From: Polynucleobacter sp. MWH-Braz-FAM2G
GTDB taxonomy: Bacteria; Pseudomonadota; Gammaproteobacteria; Burkholderiales; Burkholderiaceae
NCBI RefSeq assembly: GCF_018687635.1
Contig: NZ_CP061300.1
Span: 558,001-622,000, forward strand
Reading direction: 5' to 3'
DNA: 64,000 nt
Under the pieces are notes generated by a model. The model was not told where the DNA came from. It did no database searches and saw only the letters and a list, made by a program, of their open reading frames with translations. The position numbers were made by a program, and so were the translations under genes. Of this stretch, positions 1 through 9,057 are shown one piece after another (within the stretch, counting starts at the first letter, position 1; each line of letters begins with the position of its first letter).

Positions 1-822
1 AAGCCTCTTTATTACATTGGCGATCCTGACTATCAAATTAAATCCGTAGGTTCCAATATTAAGTTTGGTGTTCCGTACACCGAGGTCGATCGCGTCTTCT
101 TCGGAACTGGTATTGAAGTATTTAGTATCTACGCCACCACGAATACACCAATTCCTTATCAAAATTATGTTACAAGTTACGGGGGAACGGTACCTGGTCG
201 TTTGCAAACCTATAACGTTCCTCTTACAGTAGGCTGGGCTCGTGATGGTCGTGATAGCGCTTTAATTCCATCAGAGGGCTCTTTGCAACAACTATCGGCT
301 GAAGTTGGAACCCCTATTGGCGACCTTACTTTCTACCGAGTTTATGGCCAGTACCAAAAATACCATTCTTTCTCTAAAGGCAATATCTTGTCATTTAATG
401 GAGAAGTTGGTTATGGCGAAGCATATGGCAATAAGCTTTTTCCTATTACCAAAAACTATTTCGTAGGCGGCATTGGATCAGTGCGGGGCTACTCTCCAGG
501 TTCCTTGGGTCCTCAGTACTACAACACGGTTACTAATTCTTATCAGCCAACAGGCGGTCAATCTAAGATTGTGGCGAACGTAGAGTACACCTTCCCCGTA
601 CCTGGTTCAGGGGTCGATAAAACATTGCGTATGTTTACTTTCGTTGACGGTGGTAACGCTTTTGGAGAAAACATTAATTTAGTCCTAAGGTACTCATATG
701 GATTGGGTATATCATGGATATCACCGCTAGGACCTCTAAAATTTAGTTATGGTATTCCGTATAAGTCGCAGCCAACGGATAATATTCAACGTTTACAGTT
801 CCAAGTCGGTACAGCGTTTTAA
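1..822 (+). CDS. bamA: Outer membrane protein assembly factor BamA, C-terminal part (5' truncated by window edge)
   Basis: The reading frame is open from base 1 to the TAA at 820-822, so about 273 residues of the C-terminal beta-barrel are visible and the POTRA domains lie outside the window. The barrel signature VRGY is at visible residues 161-164; in BamA this motif of extracellular loop 6 reaches into the barrel. The protein ends in Phe, as expected for a barrel protein recognised by the Bam machine. BamA inserts beta-barrel proteins into the outer membrane. It is followed directly by ompH and the lipid A genes, the usual proteobacterial order. A TTG at 202 opens the longest in-frame ORF but is internal and not a real start. 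Confidence 0.95.
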   Translation, partial: KPLYYIGDPDYQIKSVGSNIKFGVPYTEVDRVFFGTGIEVFSIYATTNTPIPYQNYVTSYGGTVPGRLQTYNVPLTVGWARDGRDSALIPSEGSLQQLSAEVGTPIGDLTFYRVYGQYQKYHSFSKGNILSFNGEVGYGEAYGNKLFPITKNYFVGGIGSVRGYSPGSLGPQYYNTVTNSYQPTGGQSKIVANVEYTFPVPGSGVDKTLRMFTFVDGGNAFGENINLVLRYSYGLGISWISPLGPLKFSYGIPYKSQPTDNIQRLQFQVGTAF

Positions 823-840
823 TTGTTTAAGGAAAGTTTT

Positions 841-1368
841 ATGAAGCTTTATCAATCTTCTAAATGGATTAAGGTGGGTATATTTGCTGCAGTGTCAGTT
901 ATATCTGCTCCACAAGTTTTTGCGCAAGATGCAGGCACACGTGTTGCTGTGGTCAACTCTGAGAAAGTATTCAACGAATCCAATCTTGCAAAAGCTATGC
1001 AAACTCGTTTGCAAAATGAATTTACTAAGCGCCAGAATGATTTACGAGATAGCGCTCAAAAAATTAAGTCAGCGGCTGAAAAGTTAGATCGTGATGCGGC
1101 TGTGATGAATGAAGCAGAACGCGTTCGTCGTCAGCGTGAGTTGGCCGATCAAGACCGTGAACTCCAACGCAAACAACGTGAATTTACAGAAGATCTTAAT
1201 CAACGTACATTTGAAGAGCGTGCCAAGATTGCTGAAAAAGCGAATGCGGTCCTCAAACAAATTGCCGAACAAAGAAAAATCGACATTATTGTTCAAGAGG
1301 CGGCTTATGTGAGTCCCAAGGCTGATGTAACTGATGATGTCATCAAGGCTTTAAACAGCTTAAAGTAA
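841..1368 (+). CDS. ompH: Periplasmic chaperone OmpH/Skp family
   Basis: The 175-residue protein carries a signal peptide (about residues 1-28, cleavage after VFA). A charged, Arg/Lys/Glu-rich helical segment follows at about residues 45-130, matching the coiled-coil tentacles of Skp/OmpH. Skp binds unfolded outer membrane proteins in the periplasm and hands them to the Bam complex. The ATG at 841 is preferred over an in-frame TTG at 823 because AAGGAAAG lies just upstream and the signal peptide then starts properly. It sits 18 bp after bamA and 4 bp before lpxD, within one operon. Confidence 0.93.
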   Translation: MKLYQSSKWIKVGIFAAVSVISAPQVFAQDAGTRVAVVNSEKVFNESNLAKAMQTRLQNEFTKRQNDLRDSAQKIKSAAEKLDRDAAVMNEAERVRRQRELADQDRELQRKQREFTEDLNQRTFEERAKIAEKANAVLKQIAEQRKIDIIVQEAAYVSPKADVTDDVIKALNSLK

Positions 1369-1372
1369 TCTT

Positions 1373-2440
1373 ATGCCGACCGCCATCAAGCTGGCCGAAC
1401 AGTTTCAAGTAAGCTTGATGGGGCAAGCGCCTCACGATTTCAGTGGCCTCGCTCCTTTAGAGCGAGCGCAATCTAATCAGATTTCCTTTCTTTCTAATCC
1501 GCTTTATAGGCAACAAGCCAGCGCTAGTAATGCTGGGGCTCTAATTGTCAGCCAATCTGATTTTGAGTTTTTGCAAGCCAACCCTGGCGCAAATTCAGAA
1601 AAGCGGGTGTACTTTGTTTCTAAAAATCCCTATGCCACCTTTGCTAGGATGGCTCAATATTTTGCTAAAGAAAATGGCCCAATTTATACCGCTGGAATTC
1701 ATCCTAATGCGGTAGTTCATCCTACCGCTATAGTGCCAACTTCATGTCATATTGGGCCCTTTGTTCAAATTGGCGCAGGTGTGACTTTGGGCGAGCGCGT
1801 TGTCATTCTGGGTAATACCAGCATTGCTCAGAACAGTGTTATCGGAAATGATTCGCTCATCTATCCATCAGCCTCAATTTATAGCCATAGCCAAATTGGT
1901 GAGCGTTGCATTATCCATAGCGGCGCTGTAATAGGTGCGGATGGATTTGGTTTTGCTCCTGATTTTTCAGCAACTGGTGGGGAATGGGTCAAGATCCCTC
2001 AAACTGGTCGGGTGGTAATTGGAGATGATGTTGAGATTGGCGCTTCTACCACGATTGATCGTGGCGCTATGACCGATACGGTAATTGGTTCTGGAACAAA
2101 AATCGATAATCAGGTACAAATTGCGCACAATGTCATTGTCGGAAATTGTTGCGTTATTGCTGGATGTGCCGGTATATCAGGTAGTACAAAAATTGGAAAT
2201 TTCTGCATTATTGGCGGTTCAGCAAACTTTGCGGGTCATCTTACGATTGCTGATAGAACTACGGTTTCTGGCAATACGTCCATTATTCGCTCTATTACGG
2301 AGCCAGGACAGCATTTCACGGGCGTTTACCCCTCTATGCTCCATGCTGCTTGGGAGAAAAACGCGGCGATTTTGCGCGGCCTAGATAAAATACGTCAACG
2401 CTTGCGTTTACTGGATAAAAACAAATCTACAGATTCGTAA
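1373..2440 (+). CDS. lpxD: UDP-3-O-(3-hydroxyacyl)glucosamine N-acyltransferase
   Basis: The 355-residue protein catalyses the third step of lipid A synthesis, adding a second 3-hydroxyacyl chain from acyl-ACP to UDP-3-O-acyl-glucosamine in the cytoplasm. Residues 1-100 form the N-terminal uridine-binding domain. From about residue 105 the sequence is a run of hexapeptide repeats ([LIV]-G-x-x-x-x) that fold as a left-handed beta helix. The probable catalytic His is His252 in the QIAHNV motif. Length agrees with the family (about 340-360). The gene starts 4 bp after ompH and is followed by fabZ, lpxA and lpxB. Confidence 0.96.
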   Translation: MPTAIKLAEQFQVSLMGQAPHDFSGLAPLERAQSNQISFLSNPLYRQQASASNAGALIVSQSDFEFLQANPGANSEKRVYFVSKNPYATFARMAQYFAKENGPIYTAGIHPNAVVHPTAIVPTSCHIGPFVQIGAGVTLGERVVILGNTSIAQNSVIGNDSLIYPSASIYSHSQIGERCIIHSGAVIGADGFGFAPDFSATGGEWVKIPQTGRVVIGDDVEIGASTTIDRGAMTDTVIGSGTKIDNQVQIAHNVIVGNCCVIAGCAGISGSTKIGNFCIIGGSANFAGHLTIADRTTVSGNTSIIRSITEPGQHFTGVYPSMLHAAWEKNAAILRGLDKIRQRLRLLDKNKSTDS

Positions 2441-2484
2441 AAATCTGTAAACCTACATTCATTCTACTTTTTAGCAGGTTATTT

Positions 2485-2934
2485 ATGAGCACTCCAATTG
2501 CAATTGACATCAACAAGATCCTGAAGTTGCTACCACATCGCTACCCATTTCTATTGGTTGACCGCGTGCTGGAAATCGCTCCTCGTGAAAGTATTACGGC
2601 ATTAAAAAATGTCACCATGAATGAACCGTTCTTTCAAGGTCACTTTCCAGATTTTCCTGTGATGCCAGGGGTATTAATCATTGAAGCGTTGGCTCAAACG
2701 GCCGCTTTACTAACTTTTTCAGAAGAGCGCGCTGAAGATGCGATTTACTATTTCGCAGGTATTGATGGTGCCCGTTTTAAAAAACCAGTATTACCTGGCG
2801 ATCAGTTGATTATGACTGCTAAGTTAGAGCGTGGGCGAGCTGGCATCTACAAGTTTGCAGTGCAGGCAACTGTCGACGGTGAGATTGCCGCTGAAGCTAA
2901 TATCACTTGTGCGGTTCGTACGAAAGGCGCGTAA
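2485..2934 (+). CDS. fabZ: 3-hydroxyacyl-[acyl-carrier-protein] dehydratase FabZ
   Basis: The 149-residue single hot-dog-fold enzyme dehydrates 3-hydroxyacyl-ACP to trans-2-enoyl-ACP in fatty acid synthesis. The active-site helix is visible as [12 protein letters not shown], with His53 and Glu67 as the expected catalytic pair. N-terminal [14 protein letters not shown] is the standard FabZ opening. Its place between lpxD and lpxA links the 3-hydroxyacyl-ACP pool with lipid A synthesis, since both pathways compete for that substrate. The stop codon overlaps the lpxA start (TAATG), which suggests translational coupling. Confidence 0.97.
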   Translation: MSTPIAIDINKILKLLPHRYPFLLVDRVLEIAPRESITALKNVTMNEPFFQGHFPDFPVMPGVLIIEALAQTAALLTFSEERAEDAIYYFAGIDGARFKKPVLPGDQLIMTAKLERGRAGIYKFAVQATVDGEIAAEANITCAVRTKGA

Positions 2935-3731
2935 TGACTCGGATTCATGCATCTGCTGTTGTGGATAGTAAGGCTGAGCTAGCTGGTGATGTTGAAGTTG
3001 GTCCATATTCCGTAATTGGCCCAAATGTAAAAATTGGTGCTGGTACTAAGGTAGGCTCTCACACTGTTATTGAGGGTTACACCACTATCGGGAAAGATAA
3101 TCACTTTGCTCACTTTGCTGCTATTGGTGGACCTCCGCAAGATATGAAATACCGTGGAGAGCCAACGCAATTAATTATTGGTGATCGTAATACCGTTCGA
3201 GAATTCACAACGATACATACTGGTACATCTCAAGATGAGGGTGTCACTCGTATTGGAAATGACAACTGGATTATGGCTTATGTGCATATTGCCCATGACT
3301 GCCAAGTTGGTAATCACACTATTTTCTCCAGCAATGCGCAAATCGCTGGACATGTTCAGGTAGCGGACTGGGCCATCATGGGTGGCATGTCTGGTGTGCA
3401 TCAGTTTGTTCGTATTGGCCAGCATGCAATGTTGGGCGGGGCATCTGCATTGGTGCAAGACATACCTCCTTTTGTGATTGCTGCTGGAGATAAGGCTTCT
3501 CCTCATGGCATCAATGTAGAGGGTTTAAAGCGCCGTGGATTTTCAACGGAAACCATATCCGCACTACGTCAAGCATATAAAGTTCTCTATAAAGACGGAC
3601 TGAGTTTTGAAGACGCTAAAGTAGAAATTCAGAAGATGGTCGTTGCGTCGGCGGCAGATCCTGCTACTGCTGAGAAGCTTGCGCAGTTTCATGACTTTAT
3701 TGCTGCCTCTACGCGCGGCATTATACGGTAA
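2934..3731 (+). CDS. lpxA: UDP-N-acetylglucosamine O-acyltransferase
   Basis: The 265-residue enzyme carries out the first lipid A step, moving a 3-hydroxyacyl chain from ACP to the 3-OH of UDP-GlcNAc. The N-terminal two thirds consist of hexapeptide repeats and the C-terminal third is helical, as in E. coli LpxA (262 residues). The catalytic base is probably His121 in the HIAHDC motif. The ATG at 2934 overlaps the fabZ stop. An in-frame GTG at 2907 would extend the protein but lies inside fabZ and adds no family sequence, so the ATG is chosen. Confidence 0.96.
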   Translation: MTRIHASAVVDSKAELAGDVEVGPYSVIGPNVKIGAGTKVGSHTVIEGYTTIGKDNHFAHFAAIGGPPQDMKYRGEPTQLIIGDRNTVREFTTIHTGTSQDEGVTRIGNDNWIMAYVHIAHDCQVGNHTIFSSNAQIAGHVQVADWAIMGGMSGVHQFVRIGQHAMLGGASALVQDIPPFVIAAGDKASPHGINVEGLKRRGFSTETISALRQAYKVLYKDGLSFEDAKVEIQKMVVASAADPATAEKLAQFHDFIAASTRGIIR

Positions 3732-3741
3732 CGGAACTACT

Positions 3742-4935
3742 TTGCCAAAGTTAGCTTGTGTAGCAGGCGAACCTTCCGGTGATTTGTTGGCTGCACCAGT
3801 ACTGAGTGCGCTCAATCAGATTCCAGATATGGCTGGTCTTGAGGTGTATGGAGTTGGTGGTCCACGTATGCAGGCAGAAGGTATGCGTTCCATTTGGCCA
3901 ATGGAAACATTAAGTGTACGCGGTTATGTGGAAGCCATTAAACAACTTCCCGCCATCCTAAGATTGCGTAAAGAGCTCATCCATCACCTGTTAAATGAAG
4001 GGCGACCCGATGTTTATTTGGGTATTGATGCTCCGGACTTTAATTTAGGCGTTGAGCTGCAATTGCGTAAAGCGGGTATTCCTACTTTGCATTTAGTTTC
4101 ACCATCAATTTGGGCCTGGAGAGCAGGGCGTATTAAGAAGATTTCACAAGCAGTGGAGCGTATGCTGTGTATCTTTCCTTTTGAAACTGAAATCTACGAT
4201 CGTGCGGGAGTTGCATCTACTTATGTGGGGCACCCATTAGCAAGTGATATTCCATTGGAGCCAAATACAACCAATGCAAGACAAGCTATTGCAAATACAC
4301 TGAATCTCGCACCAGTCTCACTTGATGGAATTGTGGTTGCGGTTTTGCCTGGTAGTCGTAGCTCCGAGATTGAATTAATTGCCCCAGTCTTTTTTAAAAC
4401 AATGCAGCTATTAAGCGAAAGATTAAAGGGTCAGAAGCTTCACTTTTTAATTCCGGTAGCGACACCCCGATTGCGCGAGCCGCTTGAACAACTCTTGCTT
4501 CAAACTCAGAGTATTAATCCAGGGATTCAGATTCATTTGCTTGATGGTATGGCTGATGAGGTTCTAGAAGCATCTGATGTTGTCTTAATCGCGAGTGGTA
4601 CAGCGACCTTGCAGGCAGCGCTATGGAAAAAACCTATGGTGATTTCATATAAGGTGCCTTGGCTAACGGCGCAAATTATGAAACGCCAAGGTTATTTGCC
4701 TTATGTCGGCTTGCCGAATATCTTGTGTGGTGAGTTTGTAGTCCCTGAGTATCTGCAGGATGATGCAACCCCAGAAAAATTAGTGAATGCCCTTCAAGAC
4801 TGGTTGGATCACCCAGCTAAAGTTGCCGAACTAAAAGAGCGCTTCTCCAAAATGCATGAAACCTTGCGCCGTCCTACTGGTCTTCTAGTTGCTCAAGCGG
4901 TAGCTCAGACTATCGCAAATAACCGTAAAGCCTAA
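3742..4935 (+). CDS. lpxB: Lipid-A-disaccharide synthase
   Basis: This GT19 glycosyltransferase condenses UDP-2,3-diacylglucosamine with lipid X to form the lipid A disaccharide at the inner face of the cytoplasmic membrane. The motif GEPSGD near the N-terminus and SPSIWAWR in the middle are typical of LpxB. The best start is a TTG at 3742, giving [14 protein letters not shown] as N-terminus and 397 residues, close to the usual 380-390. Upstream ATG and CGC-rich frame extension (from 3643) overlaps lpxA and looks like read-through. It ends 5 bp before rnhB. Confidence 0.92.
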   Translation: MPKLACVAGEPSGDLLAAPVLSALNQIPDMAGLEVYGVGGPRMQAEGMRSIWPMETLSVRGYVEAIKQLPAILRLRKELIHHLLNEGRPDVYLGIDAPDFNLGVELQLRKAGIPTLHLVSPSIWAWRAGRIKKISQAVERMLCIFPFETEIYDRAGVASTYVGHPLASDIPLEPNTTNARQAIANTLNLAPVSLDGIVVAVLPGSRSSEIELIAPVFFKTMQLLSERLKGQKLHFLIPVATPRLREPLEQLLLQTQSINPGIQIHLLDGMADEVLEASDVVLIASGTATLQAALWKKPMVISYKVPWLTAQIMKRQGYLPYVGLPNILCGEFVVPEYLQDDATPEKLVNALQDWLDHPAKVAELKERFSKMHETLRRPTGLLVAQAVAQTIANNRKA

Positions 4936-4940
4936 TTAAT

Positions 4941-5534
4941 ATGAATATGATTTGGGTCTGCGGAGTCGATGAAGCTGGGCGTGGCCCTTTAGTTGGCGCT
5001 GTAGTTGCAGGTGCAGTAGTGCTCGATCCCAATAATCCGATTGAGGGCTTAAAGGACTCCAAAAAATTAAGCGCTGCTCGCCGTGAATTTTTATACAAAC
5101 AGATTCTAGAGAAAGCAAAAGCTTGGGGTGTGGGTGAGGCTAGCCCTGCTGAAATTGATGAAATTAATATTTTGCAAGCGACGATGCTGGCAATGCGTCG
5201 TGCTATTGAGGATATGACCATTCGATTAGGAGCTTGGCCAGATAAAGCTTTAATTGATGGTAATCGGTGTCCAGAGTTACCGATTGCAGCGGAGGCGATT
5301 GTGAAGGGTGATGCTAAAGAGCCTGCTATTTCTGCGGCATCAATCATTGCTAAAGTCACGCGTGATCGTCAGATGATGTCCTTGCACGAGAAATATCCGG
5401 AGTATGGTTTTGCCCAACATATGGGTTACCCAACAGAGGCTCATTTTGCTGCTCTTGAGCAATATGGTGCATGTGAGCAACATCGACGTAGCTTTTCACC
5501 GGTGCGTAAGGTTCTGGAATTCAGAGCAAGTTAA
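4941..5534 (+). CDS. rnhB: Ribonuclease HII
   Basis: The 197-residue enzyme cleaves RNA of RNA-DNA hybrids and removes misincorporated ribonucleotides. The first acidic motif [10 protein letters not shown] (Asp10, Glu11), the central ALIDGN and the later KVTRD segment provide the conserved acidic active site. A second ATG two codons downstream (4947) is an equally possible start. RnhB at the end of the lpx operon is a common proteobacterial arrangement. The antisense open frame over this gene is not coding. Confidence 0.96.
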   Translation: MNMIWVCGVDEAGRGPLVGAVVAGAVVLDPNNPIEGLKDSKKLSAARREFLYKQILEKAKAWGVGEASPAEIDEINILQATMLAMRRAIEDMTIRLGAWPDKALIDGNRCPELPIAAEAIVKGDAKEPAISAASIIAKVTRDRQMMSLHEKYPEYGFAQHMGYPTEAHFAALEQYGACEQHRRSFSPVRKVLEFRAS

Positions 5535-5537
5535 GCC

Positions 5538-6362
5538 ATGAACTTTGATCTCATTACCTCCAAAGAGAATTCTTTATTCAAAGAGATTCGAAATTTACAA
5601 GCCACAGGTTCTAAAGGTCAGAAGGCTAGGTTGGCAAGTGGCCATGCATTATTAGAAGGTATCCATCTAGTTCAAACTTGGGTTGGCGACCCCGCTCTAA
5701 AAACACTGTTTACTTCAGAGCTTGGATTAAAGAATTTAGAAATCTCTCAAGCAGTTTATGAGCATTTAGAAATTTGCCCTGAGACTAAAGTCTTTCAATT
5801 GGATAGTGCGCTGTGGGATTTATTATCGGATTTGGTTAATGCACCGCACATTGCTGGATTCCTTAACCTTCCAAAATCAACCCTCACCCCACCGCAATCC
5901 ATTGCTACTCTAGAAGGCGATGTGGTGATATTGGATCGCGTACAAGATGCGGGTAATGTGGGCTCTATTTTGCGCACAGCAGCCGCAGCAGGCTTCTCTC
6001 AAGTAATTGCTTTATCGGGTTGTGCGCATTTATGGTCCAACAAAGTATTGCGAGCAGGCATGGGGGCACATCGCTTACTAGATTTATATGAGGGCTGGAC
6101 TAACCAGCAAGTTTTAAGTGCAATTACTGCTCCACTGCTGGCTGCCACAGCAGATGCAGATCAAGATCTCTACACTCTAAAAGAAAAGCTTCTCCATCCT
6201 GTTGCTTGGGTGATGGGCAGCGAGGGGCAGGGCGTTTCTGAAGATCTGCTTGCGCAATCCAAAGGCGTATCCATTCCTATTGACCCAAGGGTAGAGTCAT
6301 TGAATGTTTCTACTGCAGCAGCTATTTGTTTATTTGAGACAGTGCGGATTAGACGTACTTAA
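5538..6362 (+). CDS. TrmH/SpoU-family RNA 2'-O-methyltransferase
   Basis: The 274-residue protein has an N-terminal L30e-like substrate-binding segment (about 1-105) and a C-terminal SPOUT methyltransferase domain. All three SpoU motifs are visible: GNVGSILRTAAAAGF (motif 1), GSEGQGVS (motif 2) and SLNVSTAAAICLFE (motif 3), which build the knotted SAM site. This class methylates the 2'-OH of a ribose in rRNA or tRNA; the sequence alone does not say which nucleotide. It starts 3 bp after the rnhB stop and is probably the last gene of the operon. Confidence 0.9.
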   Translation: MNFDLITSKENSLFKEIRNLQATGSKGQKARLASGHALLEGIHLVQTWVGDPALKTLFTSELGLKNLEISQAVYEHLEICPETKVFQLDSALWDLLSDLVNAPHIAGFLNLPKSTLTPPQSIATLEGDVVILDRVQDAGNVGSILRTAAAAGFSQVIALSGCAHLWSNKVLRAGMGAHRLLDLYEGWTNQQVLSAITAPLLAATADADQDLYTLKEKLLHPVAWVMGSEGQGVSEDLLAQSKGVSIPIDPRVESLNVSTAAAICLFETVRIRRT

Positions 6363-6392
6363 CCTAGAAACCTCTAAAGCTTTTGAAATTAC

Positions 6393-6406
6393 TTGAGATA
6401 GATCAA
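6393..6406. promoter_or_regulatory. FNR/ANR-like dyad upstream of the diguanylate cyclase
   Basis: TTGAGATAGATCAA matches 9 of the 10 defined bases of the FNR consensus TTGAT-N4-ATCAA and sits in a larger perfect dyad ACTTGA-N6-TCAAGT. It lies in the AT-rich 214-bp gap (6363-6576) between the SPOUT methyltransferase and the diguanylate cyclase. A hexamer AATAAC at 6429-6434 is where a -10 element would fall for activation from -41.5. No other convincing element was seen in the gap. The match is by eye only. Confidence 0.45.
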
Positions 6407-6576
6407 GTAAAGAATGTTTATATTTCTGAATAACCAGTTCTTAAATGGCGATTATTCGATGCGCTCATTTAAAATGACCACATTCACTCTAATTTATAAA
6501 GGCTAATTCAAGTAATGCATGTTTCTAAGGGTGACAAGTCCGCAGAGTCATTTCATTGCAGCGGATTTCATAATTA

Positions 6577-8091
6577 ATGGTTGTTCTCGAATCCTACGGC
6601 GTTGCTAGACGCAACCTTCGTATTATTAAAGCCATTGCTATAGCTCTGGCGATTGTTTTGGTTGGTAATGCATTTGTTTCTATTTACCTCCTTCGTAAAA
6701 GTAGTATTGAAGATCGATCAGCGCAATTATCCAATCTCACATCTATATTGGCCGAGCATACAGCTCAAACGATATTTTCAGCTAATACCGCGTTAGAGAG
6801 TATTTTTGATGCTATTGAAATGGCTCATATTCAAACTGAAATGAGCTATCAAAAATTTGCTTCTCAAAAAGATCTTTATGAATTACTAAAAGAAAAAACT
6901 AGTACCAATCCAGTTTTGGATGTCAGCACTTTTGTGGCATCGGATGGCAAGGTATTGAATTTTTCTAGAGAGTATCCTCCTCCCAATATCAATTTGAATG
7001 ATCGCGATTACTTTAAATACCTAAGTACTCATGATGACCCAGCAATTTTTTATAGCGTGCCAGTGCAAAATAAAGGAACTGGAAAATGGGTTTTTTATCT
7101 AGCAAAACGCATTAATGGAAAAAATCATGAATTTTTGGGTGTGGTGCTTGTTGGCGTTTCGGTTGAGATGATTTCTTCGTTTTATAAGGGGGTTAGTTCC
7201 AGCTTGGGCGATGGTACTTCAATTATTTTGTATCGAAGCGACAATACCTTGTTAACTCGTTGGCCTTTAGTTACAAGGCAAATTGGCACAGTCAATTCAT
7301 TGGGTCTGATCGAGCAGTCATTAGCTCATGCAGACCTCAAAAATGGGGTGGTTTTCTCATCCGATCCTGCGTTTACCAACCCTGATGAGAGGGGTGTCAC
7401 CAGAATGCTTTCCTATAAGAAAGTAAATGGCTATCCATTTATTGTTGGGGCAACACTGCCAGAATCAGTTTATTTATCTAATTGGTACAAGAATGCTATC
7501 GGCGTATTGTTGGCTACTACGCTTAGCTTGATTGCTTTAATCATTGGCACATATTATTTGATTAGGTCCTACAGTAAGGGTGCGGAGCATTACTATCGTG
7601 CTAATCACGATATTTTGACTGGACTTCCAAATCGTGGCTTATTTTTTGATCGTTGTAGTCAGGCGATTAATCAGGCTAAACGCAACAACACTAATTTAGC
7701 AATTTTATTTATTGATCTTGATAATCTCAAAACAGTGAATGACTCCTACAGTCATGATGCTGGTGATGCTTTGCTCATTGAGGTTGCCAATAGATTGAAG
7801 TCGAGTGTGCGTATATCCGATACAGTCGGGCGTATTGGTGGTGATGAGTTTGTAGTCTTATTGCTGGGATCGGATACGGATGCCCATGTTTTACAGATAG
7901 CTGAAAATATTCGCCAAGCGCTCATGAAGCCTGTGAAATATGAGGGTGTGGAGCTGGCCTCAAGTGCGAGTATCGGTATTGCTTTGCATCCCACCCATGG
8001 AGAGGATGTAACGGAATTATTGCGTCGAGCTGATGAAGCAATGTATTTGGCTAAAAGTAGCGGTCGAAATAGTATTATTTTCGCCGGCTAA
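6577..8091 (+). CDS. Membrane-anchored diguanylate cyclase with periplasmic Cache-like sensor
   Basis: The 504-residue protein starts with a transmembrane helix (about 17-38). An extracytoplasmic region of about 270 residues follows, resembling dCache_1 sensors (for example the LNDRDYFKYL segment). A second helix lies at about 308-332 and a GGDEF domain runs from 345 to the end. The catalytic GGDEF motif is intact and an allosteric inhibitory site RISD lies five residues before it, so it should make cyclic di-GMP under product inhibition. There is no EAL domain. It stands alone, behind an FNR-like dyad. The ligand of the sensor cannot be told. Confidence 0.9.
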   Translation: MVVLESYGVARRNLRIIKAIAIALAIVLVGNAFVSIYLLRKSSIEDRSAQLSNLTSILAEHTAQTIFSANTALESIFDAIEMAHIQTEMSYQKFASQKDLYELLKEKTSTNPVLDVSTFVASDGKVLNFSREYPPPNINLNDRDYFKYLSTHDDPAIFYSVPVQNKGTGKWVFYLAKRINGKNHEFLGVVLVGVSVEMISSFYKGVSSSLGDGTSIILYRSDNTLLTRWPLVTRQIGTVNSLGLIEQSLAHADLKNGVVFSSDPAFTNPDERGVTRMLSYKKVNGYPFIVGATLPESVYLSNWYKNAIGVLLATTLSLIALIIGTYYLIRSYSKGAEHYYRANHDILTGLPNRGLFFDRCSQAINQAKRNNTNLAILFIDLDNLKTVNDSYSHDAGDALLIEVANRLKSSVRISDTVGRIGGDEFVVLLLGSDTDAHVLQIAENIRQALMKPVKYEGVELASSASIGIALHPTHGEDVTELLRRADEAMYLAKSSGRNSIIFAG

Positions 8092-8123
8092 TCTCACTAT
8101 AAGGGTAATTTCTAGCCCCTTCT

Positions 8124-8951
8124 TTAGCCCAAAATTGTTTTATCTGACTTGATGGCTTGCAGTACAGTAGTCGCAATCTCTTCAATTGATTTGCTGGTTG
8201 TTAGAACCCAAGGAATAGACTGCTTTTTCATCATTGCCGTTGCTTCATTAATTTCATAGCGACAGTTTTCTAGCTTTGCATAATTGCTGCCTGGTCTGCG
8301 TTCATTGCGAATTTCAGAGAGACGCTCAGCATCGATCATGAGGCCAAAAATTTTGTGGCGATAGGGTACCAAGTCTTTTGGCAATTGTCCGCGCTCAAAG
8401 TCTTCCGGAATAAGTGGGTAGTTTGCTGCTTTGAGCCCATATTGCATCGCTAAATAAAGGCTAGTTGGGGTTTTACCAACCCGCGAGATCCCAATCAGAA
8501 TCACATCCGCCTCGGCTAGATTTTGGTTGGACTGACCATCATCATGAGCTAGTGAATAGTTAATTGCCTCAATTCGGTTTTTGTATGCCTCAGTATCCGC
8601 ATTGTGGTGCAGACGGTTCATGGCATGGGTGGATTTCATGCCTAGAGCGGCCTCTAAAGGGGCTACGAAAGTCTGGAACATATCGAGAATGAGGCCATTT
8701 GCCTTACTCACAATTGAATTGAGCTCAGAATTCACTAGGGTCGTAAAAACAATGGGTTGCACACCATATTTGCTGGCCGCCTGATTAATGCTGCTGACGG
8801 CATCATGGGCTTTGTCAACGCTGTCTACAAAAGGCACCCGAATATGCTTAAAAGTAGCCTCAAATTGAGCCAAAATGGATTGGCTGAAGTTCTCGGCGGT
8901 AATGCCGGTACCGTCAGAAACAATAAAAACAATGCGGGTTTCAGTAGACAT
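8124..8951 (-). CDS. ppsR: PEP synthase regulatory protein (bifunctional kinase/pyrophosphorylase, DUF299)
   Basis: The 275-residue protein belongs to the DUF299 family, which reversibly phosphorylates and dephosphorylates PEP synthase near its catalytic His and so turns it off and on. The N-terminus has the family opening VFIVSDGTGITAE and a P-loop-like GISRVGKT at residues 154-161. It is divergent from ppsA (106 bp apart), the enzyme it is expected to control, as in many betaproteobacteria. The ATG at 8951 gives the standard N-terminus. Confidence 0.95.
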   Translation of the reverse strand: MSTETRIVFIVSDGTGITAENFSQSILAQFEATFKHIRVPFVDSVDKAHDAVSSINQAASKYGVQPIVFTTLVNSELNSIVSKANGLILDMFQTFVAPLEAALGMKSTHAMNRLHHNADTEAYKNRIEAINYSLAHDDGQSNQNLAEADVILIGISRVGKTPTSLYLAMQYGLKAANYPLIPEDFERGQLPKDLVPYRHKIFGLMIDAERLSEIRNERRPGSNYAKLENCRYEINEATAMMKKQSIPWVLTTSKSIEEIATTVLQAIKSDKTILG

Positions 8952-9057
8952 GGATTTAGCTTAAAAGTCAGGGTCAGCACTACAATAGAATCATATTAAA
9001 GCATGCCCTATTTTGAGTGGCCGCTAGACCAGTTTCCTTATCTTTTGAGAGTATTTT

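Noticed and set aside
823..840. TTG start for ompH at 823 directly after the bamA stop
   Set aside because: The ATG at 841 has AAGGAAAG upstream and gives a proper signal peptide.
4910..5359. 149-codon open frame on the minus strand over rnhB
   Set aside because: Shadow of rnhB; Ser/Ala-rich composition follows from the opposite strand's codons.
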